Source: Sphingobacteriales bacterium
GTDB lineage: Bacteria; Bacteroidota; Bacteroidia; Chitinophagales; Chitinophagaceae
Reading direction: 5' to 3'
Assembly (NCBI GenBank): GCA_900299255.1
Contig: OMJB01000008.1
Span: 1-64,000, forward strand
Length of the DNA: 64,000 nt
The position numbers were made by a program, and so were the translations under genes. A model generated the notes under the pieces. That model was not told where the DNA came from and did not search any database. It saw only the letters and a list, made by a program, of their open reading frames with translations. Below, piece by piece: positions 17,837 through 25,888 of this stretch; within the stretch, counting starts at the first letter, position 1, and every line of letters begins with the position of its first letter.

Positions 17837-18343
17837 GTTTGGCGGATGCCTGAATGAAAAGCCTGTGTGGTACCCGCGGGCAAGGCGGGGTGCTACCTGG
17901 CCCGGATGCGGGGTTGGTCAGATGCGGCTACTGCATTGGGCTTAAAATATCTTAACCATCACTGAGCTGGCAGCTCAACATACCAGGCGCACAGTAATGT
18001 TCAGGGCGTTCATAGGCCGTTTGCTGCAGGTGGGGCAGCCGGGCTGTGCGGCAGCGGGCTTTCATGATGTTGCAGGTTTATAAAAAATAATGAAAAATTG
18101 GTAGTGGAATATTTGTTTTTGTCCGGCAGATTTATATATTTATCATCCTTAAATTGAATTAATAATCATTTAGTTGATTTTCATTATTGGTATTACAATG
18201 GTAATGAGCAGTATTATCAAGGGTTTGCAGGCAAATGTGACAGTTAATTTCAATTTAAGTTTTGAAACAGTTTGAAGTTTATTAAGCAGTTATTTTTTGA
18301 AACATTAAAGAACTTTTTTATTCACTTTTAAAAGCACGCAGTT
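17837..18343. other. Gene-free spacer before the truncated T9SS gene
   Basis: About 500 bp. The first ~220 bp is GC-rich and stop-rich, unlike usual intergenic DNA here, and may be decayed coding sequence. The remaining 280 bp is AT-rich and promoter-like. No homology could be read out. Confidence 0.4.
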
Positions 18344-18853
18344 ATGGATTCACCATTTTTAGGTATGGTACAGTACTTTGCATTTGACTTTGTACCCAAG
18401 GGCTATGCGTCGGCCAATGGCAACACAAGTGTCGCCACAGTAGGCAGCACAACGGGTGTTGTGACCGGAGTTTCCCTGGGCACAACCAATATTACATACA
18501 CCCTGCCTACAGGCTGCTGGGCCGCGCATAGTGTTGCAGTGACCGCTACCGGATTCCGTACTTTTCCAACTGGTAGTTTTACTAACTCATTCAGTGATGC
18601 TATTCGAGTGGTACCAAACCCAAACAATGGCGAGTTTGTTGTAAGCGGAGCTCTTTCAATTCAGCAGGATGAAGAAGTATACTACGAAATGACTGATGTG
18701 CTGGGCAAGGTAATCTACAGCAGCCGTTCCATTGCACACAGCGGTGAAATTGCCCAATTGATCAGGGTAAATAATTTGGCCAATGGGATGTATTTGCTCA
18801 GGATTTCAAGTGAATCCTGTAATGGGGTTTTCCATGTAGTAATTGAACAGTAG
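18344..18853 (+). pseudogene. Truncated Big2 + T9SS sorting domain fragment without signal peptide
   Basis: 169 codons. After ~22 residues of non-descript N-terminus (MDSPFLGMVQYFAF...), it enters a Big2 unit in the middle (TSVATVGSTTGVVTGVSLGTTNITYTLPTGCW), then a linker (VTATGFRTF) and a complete T9SS CTD (VVPNPNNGEFVV, ANGMYLLRIS). No signal peptide precedes it, so the product could not reach the T9SS. The CTD closely parallels that of the giant gene just upstream, and the VT-x-TG-[FY]-RT linker recurs in the giant gene at 38.4-43.4 kb. It is probably a deletion remnant of a formerly large cargo gene. A short functional protein is less likely. Confidence 0.7.
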
Positions 18854-18874
18854 ATAGAGGGAATTTCTATGTGA

Positions 18875-18910
18875 AAGATGGCCGGGTTAATCACCCGGCC
18901 ATTTTTTTTT
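18875..18910 (+). terminator. Terminator after the truncated T9SS gene
   Basis: Strong stem ATGGCCGGGT / ACCCGGCCAT with a TAATC loop, followed by nine T residues. Confidence 0.9.
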
Positions 18911-19164
18911 GTTGCATAGGCCGCAATTATTAACATATGCACGATCAGCTTTTTTTTTAAGAAATTCACTTTAACAAATGCCCGTTTAGGGTATTTGTTA
19001 AGTTGCGGTTTTCTTCCAGCAGTTAGAATAGTTGTCCGAAATATGGAGAAAATATTTTTAATAAAATGTATAATCAGCTTGAATACAGTAGTTTGATTAA
19101 TTGGTACAGGGTTTGTAATTACAGCAGTGAAGTGTATTAACAAATCACGATAAACTTAACTGCA

Positions 19165-19548
19165 ATGAAAGTTTTGCTTGTTGAGGATTCGCAGTTGTTT
19201 TCCTATTACCTGCTCAGAGGGTTAAAAAAGGAAAATTATACTGTAGACCTCGCTGAAAATGGTATGGATGGGCTGAACCTGGCCATCAATAATTATCTGG
19301 ATTATTCCATTGTGCTGCTCGACTGGAACCTCCCTGATATGACGGGTATTCAGGTATGCAAATACCTACGGAAGATTGACAGCAACATTCCTATTATTTT
19401 CCTGACCGGCCAGAGTAATTCAGAAGACGCAATACTTGCGTTTAAATCCGGTGCTTCTGATTTTATCCGTAAACCAGTAGCTATGAAGGAGCTTGTTATT
19501 CGAATGAAACACCTGATGCGAAAGACTCAGTTTGCAGTGGGTGCATGA
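19165..19548 (+). CDS. Single-domain response regulator (receiver only)
   Basis: 127 residues forming one CheY-like domain. Acidic pocket Glu7/Asp8, phospho-acceptor Asp53 in LLDWNLPDMTG, Thr81 in FLTG and Lys103 in IRKP are all present. The sequence is nearest to OmpR-type receivers (MKVLLVEDSQ, DLAENGMDGL), but there is no DNA-binding domain; it ends 24 residues after the KP motif. It may relay phosphate or act by protein contact. It is monocistronic and not next to a kinase. Confidence 0.9.
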   Translation: MKVLLVEDSQLFSYYLLRGLKKENYTVDLAENGMDGLNLAINNYLDYSIVLLDWNLPDMTGIQVCKYLRKIDSNIPIIFLTGQSNSEDAILAFKSGASDFIRKPVAMKELVIRMKHLMRKTQFAVGA

Positions 19549-19733
19549 TTAGAACAGTATATAGCCCTGATATCGGCAGATGTTTTGGTTAGGTATTCAT
19601 GATTTTATTATTAGTGCAATGCGTTCTGGTATTGACAGGTTTACATAGGCTGTCAGTATGAAATGGTGAAATAAAAATGTAAGGTAGCCCAGGCTAGGTA
19701 ATAGCAAACCCCCAAAAGTGGAAGATTGATGAA

Positions 19734-20141
19734 TTAATCAGCCACCCTGATCATACATTCTACGTCCTTTTCATTCAGATACCGCTCTACACAATAGCCC
19801 TGACGATTGAAACCGGGTAGTGCAAGCAGGGTAGTCAATGCATTTTTAACGCTATTGGGACTGTTCATAAAATCACGCAGCATTATGCTATAGTACTCTC
19901 CTTTATTCAACACCATGGTTTCGCAATTGTGGGCGGCTACCTCGCCTGTGAATTTTTCTTCAAATCCGGCTTTGTATACGATTGCTCCATTTTCAGGGTG
20001 GGATATACCATAGGTTTGCCGGGTATTGCTATCAGGAATCAGGCTGTGCAGGCGCGTATGTACTTCCAGTATGACATCGGGAAATGAGTGCGCTTTGACA
20101 TAAAAGACTGAAATGTCATGTTCTAAGGTTACTTTTTCCAT
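19734..20141 (-). CDS. GyrI-like / effector-binding domain protein
   Basis: 135 residues, ATG at 20141. The pattern YGISHPENGAIVYKAGFEEKF ... ETMVLNKGEYYSIMLRDF ... CVERYLNEKDVECMIRV resembles the GyrI/Rob C-terminal effector-binding fold (YGV..., beta strand, G-x-Y-A-V, E-RY, final E-x-x-IPV). Such stand-alone domains bind small hydrophobic ligands or inhibit gyrase. There is no DNA-binding helix-turn-helix. The assignment is by pattern only. The ~570 bp upstream is non-coding with a cluster of short repeats. Confidence 0.55.
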   Translation of the reverse strand: MEKVTLEHDISVFYVKAHSFPDVILEVHTRLHSLIPDSNTRQTYGISHPENGAIVYKAGFEEKFTGEVAAHNCETMVLNKGEYYSIMLRDFMNSPNSVKNALTTLLALPGFNRQGYCVERYLNEKDVECMIRVAD

Positions 20142-20711
20142 ACGCGTGTGCTGCTATTTGTAACTGCAAGGTAAGGCGGTTGATTTGAAAGTAGAGTGGC
20201 ACATAGCGACATTTTAAAGGCTGATACCGACAATTTTCTGTCATGAGTCACCACCGTCCCATCATAGGCCGTATACGCCCCGTCATAGATTTTAAATTTT
20301 GTCATTTCCAGTTAATGCCCGATATTTACATAAGGATGGCATGTATTTCTTGAACTAGAAATTTCCGGTGCCAATTTTTCAGCAAAACCCGCAATTTGTG
20401 TGCAATTAATTGATTTTTAAATAATTAGTATGCTTCCGGTTTTTCCGGTTCCGGAAGTAACCGGAAGTAATCCCGCAATTTGCTTCCGGTGTTTGCCCGC
20501 TGAAAACAACTGATAAAATTATTGTATTATTTATTTGTCTAACAGTTCAAATCCGTGACATCAGTGTCATCTTCACAAGTCCGTTTTCCAGGCCATCGTA
20601 AAAAAGCAGTAACCAAAAATCAGGATTATCTAACCAAAGTTTTCCAAATTCAGGACGAGACTGTGGTATTTTAGTTGTTTATTGAATTCAGATGCGTTTT
20701 GTTATCCGGGT
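20142..20711. other. Non-coding interval holding a short-repeat cluster
   Basis: 570 bp without a convincing gene between the GyrI-like gene and the 3' end of tcdA. Apart from the CCGG cluster at 20434-20490, nothing was recognised. Confidence 0.5.
20434..20490. repeat. Cluster of TTCCGG(T/A) / CCGGAAG repeats
   Basis: In 57 bp the core CCGG occurs six times in related contexts: TTCCGGT at 20434, 20443 and 20484, TTCCGGA at 20449 (wobble end), and CCGGAAGTAA twice in direct tandem (20451-20470). GCTTCCGGT flanks the cluster at both ends. The mix of direct and inverted copies is like a multi-site operator or iterons. Confidence 0.6.
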
Positions 20712-21434
20712 TTACAACTCTATCAGATATCTGATAACAACAGACGACAGTGTGGCTCCGAAAGTGGCAGGCAGGTAGGAGATAGTGCCGTAGGCTGACT
20801 TTTTAAAGTTGGAACCATCTGTGCGCATGATGGAGTTTTTATCTGGCTCCTCGGGTGAGAAAACTACCTTGATCCCGTTTTTTATGCCAGCCTGCCTGAG
20901 TTTTTTGCGTATCTGCTGTGCAAAGGGGCAGTTGTATGTTTTGGAGATATCTGTAACGTGCAGTTTTGTAGGATCCAGCTTGCCTCCGGCACCCATGGAG
21001 CTCACCAGTTTCAGGTTTTTGGCATAGGCAGCTTTTATGAGCGTGAATTTTGGTGTAATGCTGTCTATTGCATCCACCACAAAATCGAACGGAGTATTGA
21101 GCAGATTTTCTACCATGCCGGGCATGATGAATTCTTTGACGACGTGCAGATTCAATTCGGGGTTTATCTGCATCAGACGCTCGCCCATCAGGTCGGCCTT
21201 GCTCTGGCCGTGGGTGGTGGCAAGTGCAGGTAGTTGCCTGTTGCGGTTGCTGGGGTCTACCACATCACCGTCTACAATGGTCATTTCACCTACGCCGGCT
21301 CTGCAGATAAATTCGGCAGCGAAAGAGCCCACGCCGCCCATACCTACTACCAGCACATGGGCACGGTGCAGCTTTTCCAGATTTTCTTTGCCTATCAGTA
21401 GTTCGGTGCGTGAAAGCCAGGCTGTATCAGTCAT
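20712..21434 (-). CDS. tcdA: tRNA threonylcarbamoyladenosine dehydratase
   Basis: 240 residues, usual length for TcdA (CsdL/YgdL). The Rossmann ATP loop is VVGMGGVGSFAAE (about 30-42), then VDGDVVDPSNRNRQ, DAIDSITPK, SSMGAGGKLDPTK and YNCPFAQQIRKKLR, all in the order of the family. TcdA cyclises t6A37 of ANN-decoding tRNAs in an ATP-dependent step. The start ATG overlaps the stop of the TatD gene (TAATG), so translation is probably coupled. Confidence 0.9.
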   Translation of the reverse strand: MTDTAWLSRTELLIGKENLEKLHRAHVLVVGMGGVGSFAAEFICRAGVGEMTIVDGDVVDPSNRNRQLPALATTHGQSKADLMGERLMQINPELNLHVVKEFIMPGMVENLLNTPFDFVVDAIDSITPKFTLIKAAYAKNLKLVSSMGAGGKLDPTKLHVTDISKTYNCPFAQQIRKKLRQAGIKNGIKVVFSPEEPDKNSIMRTDGSNFKKSAYGTISYLPATFGATLSSVVIRYLIEL

Positions 21435-22087
21435 TAGTGTGCCGGGTAGTTGAATGTTTTTGTAAAATTTTGCTGTAACTGCAAAGTAATACCTTCTTCA
21501 GAAATATTGCGAATGGCGGCGGCTTTTTTGTACAATGCAGCAATTGGTGTTGTTGCATCATCGGTTTCCAGAAAGAACTTTTCGGGTGGCACCTGCGGCA
21601 GCACTGTCGCTGCGGGCGAGGTATCGTTAAGAATGGCTGCGCCGAAGGAAAGGTACACTCCGGCATCTAGTAGCTGGCTGGCAATGCGGGCATTCCTGCT
21701 GAAGCCATGCACGATAACGGGTACAGTTGGTTCATCTGTTTTTAGTATGTGCAGGAACTCACCGAACGCACGCACACAATGGATGATCAGCGGCTTGCCA
21801 AGGGTGGTAGCCAGTTGTATTTGTTGGTTGAAAGCAAGTAACTGCACATCCCAGGGTGTGTTGCAGATTTTGTCCAGCCCGCATTCGCCTATTGCCAGCA
21901 CATTGGGCAGTGTAGCATACCGGCGCAGCTCATCCATCTGCTTTAAGTGGCCATCCAGATACCATGGATGCAGGCCAATACTGCATTTTACGCCTGTGGC
22001 TGCCCGACTGAAATCTTGATAGAAATTCAGTATTTCAAGACATGCAGTTTGTGGTGCCTGCTGGTGTGTGTGGACGTTGATAAACAA
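21434..22087 (-). CDS. TatD-family metal-dependent hydrolase
   Basis: 217 residues, shorter than E. coli TatD (260). The start codon is TTG; no in-frame ATG exists upstream. Metal ligands are visible in NVHTH (residues 4-8), GECGLDK, IIHCVRA, VIVHGFS and LETDD. TatD enzymes are metal-dependent DNases or deacylases. The order TatD-TcdA is common in Bacteroidota. It begins 76 bp after the methyltransferase gene. Confidence 0.85.
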   Translation of the reverse strand: MFINVHTHQQAPQTACLEILNFYQDFSRAATGVKCSIGLHPWYLDGHLKQMDELRRYATLPNVLAIGECGLDKICNTPWDVQLLAFNQQIQLATTLGKPLIIHCVRAFGEFLHILKTDEPTVPVIVHGFSRNARIASQLLDAGVYLSFGAAILNDTSPAATVLPQVPPEKFFLETDDATTPIAALYKKAAAIRNISEEGITLQLQQNFTKTFNYPAH

Positions 22088-22163
22088 TTGCAGTGTATAA
22101 ATACAAGTGCGAAGATAGCAGATTGTTATTTCTGAAAATACCTGCTACAGGGGAGCAGGCGCA

Positions 22164-22754
22164 TTAGTTGGCCTTGATCCAGAGTTTCAGGCGGGCCGCG
22201 AGATGGGACTCCTGCAGTGTATAACAGCCGGGTACTTCAGGTGAGTCGAGCCAATAGGTGGCCAGGCGGGTGCCGGGTGGCATGGCTGTCAGTTTTTCCC
22301 TAAACAATGCCATGTAGTTTTCATACTGCTGGCCGTTGCCGTTGGCTTCCTGCAAAGCCTCATCTGCTATCAGGTTTTCGTAAAATGAATTGTAAAAGTA
22401 GATTCCTGAATAGGGGCTGATATCGAAGCCTTTGAAGCCTGTATGCAAAAGTTGGGCCCTTGTTGCGTTGAGCCCGCTTATTACTTTTTTGCCTGCAACC
22501 ACCAGGTTTTTTTGGTACTCAATGCCTGTGAAATGCCCCTGCGTGAAGTGGCTGGCTGCAATAATGAATTTGCCCACACCCGCACCAATATCTATAACGC
22601 TTGCTTCTGCACAGGGCGCAAGAAAAGCGGATGCAATGCGTACTGCCTGCAATGGCGACCAATGCAATTTTGATAACTGCCGGATGTGAACCGGGAATAA
22701 GCTGTCGAATGATTCGTCAGTTTCAAAGGGGCCAGGAATAATGGTGCCTGTCAT
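22164..22754 (-). CDS. Class I SAM-dependent methyltransferase of unknown substrate
   Basis: 196 residues from the ATG at 22754; the frame is open 13 codons further, into rlmB. Motif I is VIDIGAGVGKFIIAASH, followed by FTGIEYQK, then IYFYNSFYEN as motif IV. The starting IIPGPFETDESFDSLFP and the segment around HWSPLQAV are typical of small Bacteroidota methyltransferases of this kind. The substrate is not known. It lies 4 bp after rlmB in a probable operon with rRNA- and tRNA-modification genes, which makes an RNA or translation-related target plausible. Confidence 0.75.
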   Translation of the reverse strand: MTGTIIPGPFETDESFDSLFPVHIRQLSKLHWSPLQAVRIASAFLAPCAEASVIDIGAGVGKFIIAASHFTQGHFTGIEYQKNLVVAGKKVISGLNATRAQLLHTGFKGFDISPYSGIYFYNSFYENLIADEALQEANGNGQQYENYMALFREKLTAMPPGTRLATYWLDSPEVPGCYTLQESHLAARLKLWIKAN

Positions 22755-22758
22755 TGAA

Positions 22759-23511
22759 TTAATTTGCGTTGAGCCGCTGGCGGAGCGCCTCATACAATAT
22801 CATACCTGCGGCAACCGAAACATTCAGTGAATTGAAAGTGCCGGCCATGGGCAGGCGTATAAGCTGATCGGCACGCTTGAGTACTTCTTTGCTGATGCCT
22901 GTGTCTTCCGCACCCATTACAACGGCAGTGGGTATGGTGAGGTCGCTTTCATACACTGGCACGCTGCCTTTCATCTGTGTACCCAGTATCTGTATGCCGT
23001 TCAAGCGGAGCACGTCCATAGCCTGCTGCACAGACGGGATTCGGCACAACATGATTTTGTGCAGTGCGCCTGCTGATGCTTTTATTGCATCTTCGGTAAG
23101 GGAGGCAGCATGAGAAGTAGGCAGGATAACGCCATGAGCACCACAGCATAGCGCACTGCGGGCTATCGCCCCTACATTGCGCACATCAGTTACACCATCG
23201 AGCAGCAGGAACAAGGGTGTTTCTCCTTTTTCTACAACATACGATATGCCAGCCTGAAGGTCTATATACTGCAGCATAGAAGACCACGCCACAACCCCCT
23301 GATGCTGCACCTTAGTAAGGTAGTCCAATTTTTCAACCGGCACCTGGCTGATAGGTATGTTCAGCTCGCGCGCCTTCTGTTTTATGATATTGATGTCGGG
23401 GCCGGTGGCACTGCGCAACAAAAAAATCTTTTCTATAGCCACGCCCTGATCCAATGCTTCCAGCAATGGTTTCCGGCCAACCAGCAAGGGCAGTGATCGT
23501 GTATTTTTCAT
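22759..23511 (-). CDS. rlmB: 23S rRNA (guanosine-2'-O-)-methyltransferase RlmB / TrmH family
   Basis: 250 residues. The N-terminal L30e-like substrate-binding domain has LLVGRKPLLEAL and KVQHQGVVA. The SPOUT catalytic knot has LLLDGVTDVRNVGAIARSA (conserved Asn-Arg around 111-118), VVMGAEDTGIS and LPMAGTFNSLNVSVAAG near the C-terminus. RlmB methylates G2251 of 23S rRNA in E. coli. The specificity within TrmH proteins is not proved by sequence alone. Confidence 0.88.
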   Translation of the reverse strand: MKNTRSLPLLVGRKPLLEALDQGVAIEKIFLLRSATGPDINIIKQKARELNIPISQVPVEKLDYLTKVQHQGVVAWSSMLQYIDLQAGISYVVEKGETPLFLLLDGVTDVRNVGAIARSALCCGAHGVILPTSHAASLTEDAIKASAGALHKIMLCRIPSVQQAMDVLRLNGIQILGTQMKGSVPVYESDLTIPTAVVMGAEDTGISKEVLKRADQLIRLPMAGTFNSLNVSVAAGMILYEALRQRLNAN

Positions 23512-23525
23512 AATTAAACCTACAA

Positions 23526-23557
23526 TAAAAAAGCGATATGATTGCCATATCGCTTTG
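23526..23557 (-). terminator. Terminator between yebC and rlmB
   Basis: Stem AAAGCGATATG / CATATCGCTTT with a short loop. On the minus strand it is followed by six T residues, so it ends yebC transcription. rlmB starts just beyond it and may rely on read-through or its own promoter. Confidence 0.8.
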
Positions 23558-23581
23558 GATAATTAATACAGTTCTATAAGC

Positions 23582-24292
23582 CTATGCCATATTGTGGAAT
23601 ACGTGCTGCACGTCGTCGTCAGTTTCCAGCCTTTCTATCAGCTTAAATACGTCTTCCGACTGAGCTTCTGTGATTTCAATTGTATTGGCAGGCAGCCATT
23701 CCACTTCAGATGAAATTACTGCTACTCCTTTTTCTTCCAGCGCTTTCATCATATTGCCAAAATCCTGAAAAGCGCACCGTACAATGATGTTGCCTTCAGC
23801 ATCTTCGCCCACCTCTTCCAGACCAAAATCTATGAGTTCCAGTTCCATGTCATCCATATTCAACCCTTCTGGTTTCAGCTTGAAAACGCCCAGTTGTTTG
23901 AAAAGGAAACTTACAGATCCGCTGTTGCCCAGCGATCCGCCACCTTTATTGAAATGAGAACGGACATTTGCAACTGTGCGGGTTGTATTGTCTGTAGCAG
24001 TTACCACCAGTACGGCAATACCATGTGGCGCATAGCCTTCGTATATAACCTCATCATAGTTGCTGGTATCTTTACCCAGTGCATTTTTGATAGCTGCCTC
24101 AATCCTGTCTTTCGGCATATTGAAAGACTTGGCATTCTGCATAACGCGGCGCAGCATAGGGTTGGTGTCCGGGTCGGGGCCACCTTTTTTTACGGCTATC
24201 GCAATTTCCTTTCCAGCACGGCTGAATTGTTTCGCCATTCTGTCGTACCGTGCAAACATGCTCGATTTACGTACTTCAAATATCCTACCCAT
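23582..24292 (-). CDS. yebC: YebC/PmpR-family protein
   Basis: 236 residues, typical length. Signatures are MGRIFEVRKSSMFARYDRMAKQFSRAGKEIAIAVKKGG (the Bacteroidota variant of the usual AGHSKW... start), NMPKDRIEAAIK, YEGYAPHGIAVLV, TATDNTTRTVANVR and GSLGNSGSVSFLF. Family members are annotated as transcription regulators, and recent work links some of them to translation of proline-rich stretches. A TATTTTTG promoter element lies at 24326-24333 on this strand. Confidence 0.93.
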   Translation of the reverse strand: MGRIFEVRKSSMFARYDRMAKQFSRAGKEIAIAVKKGGPDPDTNPMLRRVMQNAKSFNMPKDRIEAAIKNALGKDTSNYDEVIYEGYAPHGIAVLVVTATDNTTRTVANVRSHFNKGGGSLGNSGSVSFLFKQLGVFKLKPEGLNMDDMELELIDFGLEEVGEDAEGNIIVRCAFQDFGNMMKALEEKGVAVISSEVEWLPANTIEITEAQSEDVFKLIERLETDDDVQHVFHNMA

Positions 24293-24325
24293 ATAATTCT
24301 ACTAGCTTTTTTCTAATTGAGGGCG

Positions 24326-24333
24326 CAAAAATA
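24326..24333 (-). promoter_or_regulatory. Candidate yebC -7 promoter element
   Basis: TATTTTTG on the minus strand fits TAnnTTTG, 33 bp before the ATG. The -33 box is weak. Confidence 0.4.
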
Positions 24334-24423
24334 ACAATTGTTTCTTTACTATAAATAAAAAAGTGCAAGGCCGGATTTCTGAAATTAATGCTGTTGAATG
24401 AGCTGGAGAGATATGTATTTATT

Positions 24424-25143
24424 TTACAATTTCAGAATGATATAAAATACAGTTGGCAAATTGATGACCCTCTGATCAATGGAGGAAGTTCTAGTGTCAT
24501 CAGCTGAACTGTATGAATAAACTGTTTTGTTCCTTTTTTTACCTGAAAGCACTTGCACCTGCAACTCTGTACCAACGGCTATCTTGTCAGAGAACTGATA
24601 TTTCAATGATATTTCGGGGCCTCCACCCCACAATTCAGAAGTGACGGTATTGTCAAGCCCATTAACATTTGAACTATGAACCAACGGCTGGTTATCCTCC
24701 TGTTTGTTATCAATTTTCTGATAGTTGTATACCATATCCACACCAACTCCGGCAATGAATTTGCGGTATAATCTGAACGTTTTACTTGCTCCTACCCGAA
24801 AGTGAACATCTAAAGAAGTCTGAGTAGTATCCAAATAAAGCCCATGGAACATCTGTCGGGAATAATTGACACCAATTCCGGTCCGCAATCCAAATTGATT
24901 TTGCCTTGATACAAGCTCGTAGGTAAGCAGGTAGGGATTTGTAACAGAATTTTTGTCGTAATTGAATACCTGCCGGATCAATTCGTTTAGTTGTAATCCA
25001 ATCAGGTGATTGTACCTCCGGTCAGAGCTGTCCACAGTTTTTACAATTACGTTCTGAGCAAAAGCTGGCCTTACAGACAGGAAGAAAAGTGCTGTCAGAA
25101 GCATTGCGCTCAGGCGCTGCGAAAAATGTGTTACCCCGGTCAT
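24424..25143 (-). CDS. Outer-membrane beta-barrel-like protein, paralogue 1
   Basis: 239 residues with a signal peptide (...LLTALFFLSVRPAFAQ). The mature part alternates hydrophobic and polar residues in many short strands and ends in YIILKL, a C-terminal aromatic/hydrophobic strand typical of outer-membrane barrels. It shares LIRQVFN(Y/F) ... NPYLLTY ... GLR-x-G-x-G-x-NY ... GGGP and GTE with its upstream neighbour, so the two are tandem duplicates. It starts 35 bp after that gene. Function unknown. Confidence 0.75.
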   Translation of the reverse strand: MTGVTHFSQRLSAMLLTALFFLSVRPAFAQNVIVKTVDSSDRRYNHLIGLQLNELIRQVFNYDKNSVTNPYLLTYELVSRQNQFGLRTGIGVNYSRQMFHGLYLDTTQTSLDVHFRVGASKTFRLYRKFIAGVGVDMVYNYQKIDNKQEDNQPLVHSSNVNGLDNTVTSELWGGGPEISLKYQFSDKIAVGTELQVQVLSGKKRNKTVYSYSSADDTRTSSIDQRVINLPTVFYIILKL

Positions 25144-25178
25144 TTAATAGTATTGAAAAAAACGCCTGCCGTTGTTAC

Positions 25179-25886
25179 CTAGAATTTAACCATGATGAAA
25201 AACGCAATCGGAGAGTTAAAAACACCATGGCTAATGCTATTAGTAACAGGATCGTTGTTCGATGGGCCTGGGAAACTATTGGTGACTTTTACAGTTCGTT
25301 TTTCATTGCCCGTAACAAAGTAGAAACTGGCTTCGGTGCCTATCAGTACTTTCTCAGTGATATGATACCGGAGCCACCCCTGCGGGCCACCACCATAAGT
25401 AGTAGTGGCTGTTTTAGTGTCGGTTTTCTGACCGCCGCCGGTAATGCCGGAATTCACTGTGTTAACAGTGTGGTCATCATTGTTGTTGAAAACAAGGTCC
25501 AGGCCCGCTCCTGTTACCCACCTGTTGGAAAGTTTAAACACTTTTTCTCCTCCGAGGCGCAACTGGAGGTCATTAATATTGTTTTCGGTTTTAGTGATGC
25601 CGTCGTCAGTTGACGATGAATTGTAATTATAACCAACACCCAAACGCAGTCCCAGCCCAGATATTCTGCTATTAATGGAATATGTGAGCAGGTATGGGTT
25701 TGTATTAGTGTTGGCTGAAGTGTTATTGAAGTTGAATACCTGCCGGATCAAGGCGTTCAGCTGCACGCCGATATACATTTCTGTTGATTTTTCTTTGGCA
25801 CCGGAGTTTGCAATAGTTTCAGTCTGGGCAATAACGTTGTTGAAGCATCCCGAAAAAAGGATTGCAGCTAAAGCGATTTTTCTCAT
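25179..25886 (-). CDS. Outer-membrane beta-barrel-like protein, paralogue 2
   Basis: 235 residues, signal peptide MRKIALAAILFSGCFNNVIAQ, mature barrel-like strands and a terminal FFIMVKF. Aligned by eye it matches paralogue 1 over the whole length: QLNALIRQVFNF, NPYLLTYSINSR, GLRLGVGYNY, VTGAGLDLVFN, YGGGPQGWLRYH. It lies 2 bp after the di-haem peroxidase gene, so the three genes almost surely share a transcript. A signal-less reading was rejected because the Sec signal is clear. Confidence 0.75.
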   Translation of the reverse strand: MRKIALAAILFSGCFNNVIAQTETIANSGAKEKSTEMYIGVQLNALIRQVFNFNNTSANTNTNPYLLTYSINSRISGLGLRLGVGYNYNSSSTDDGITKTENNINDLQLRLGGEKVFKLSNRWVTGAGLDLVFNNNDDHTVNTVNSGITGGGQKTDTKTATTTYGGGPQGWLRYHITEKVLIGTEASFYFVTGNEKRTVKVTNSFPGPSNNDPVTNSISHGVFNSPIAFFIMVKF

Positions 25887-25888
25887 GA

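Noticed and set aside
25089..25613. 174-aa plus-strand ORF over the barrel paralogues
   Set aside because: Antisense to two genes with clear signal peptides and mutual homology; composition is random.
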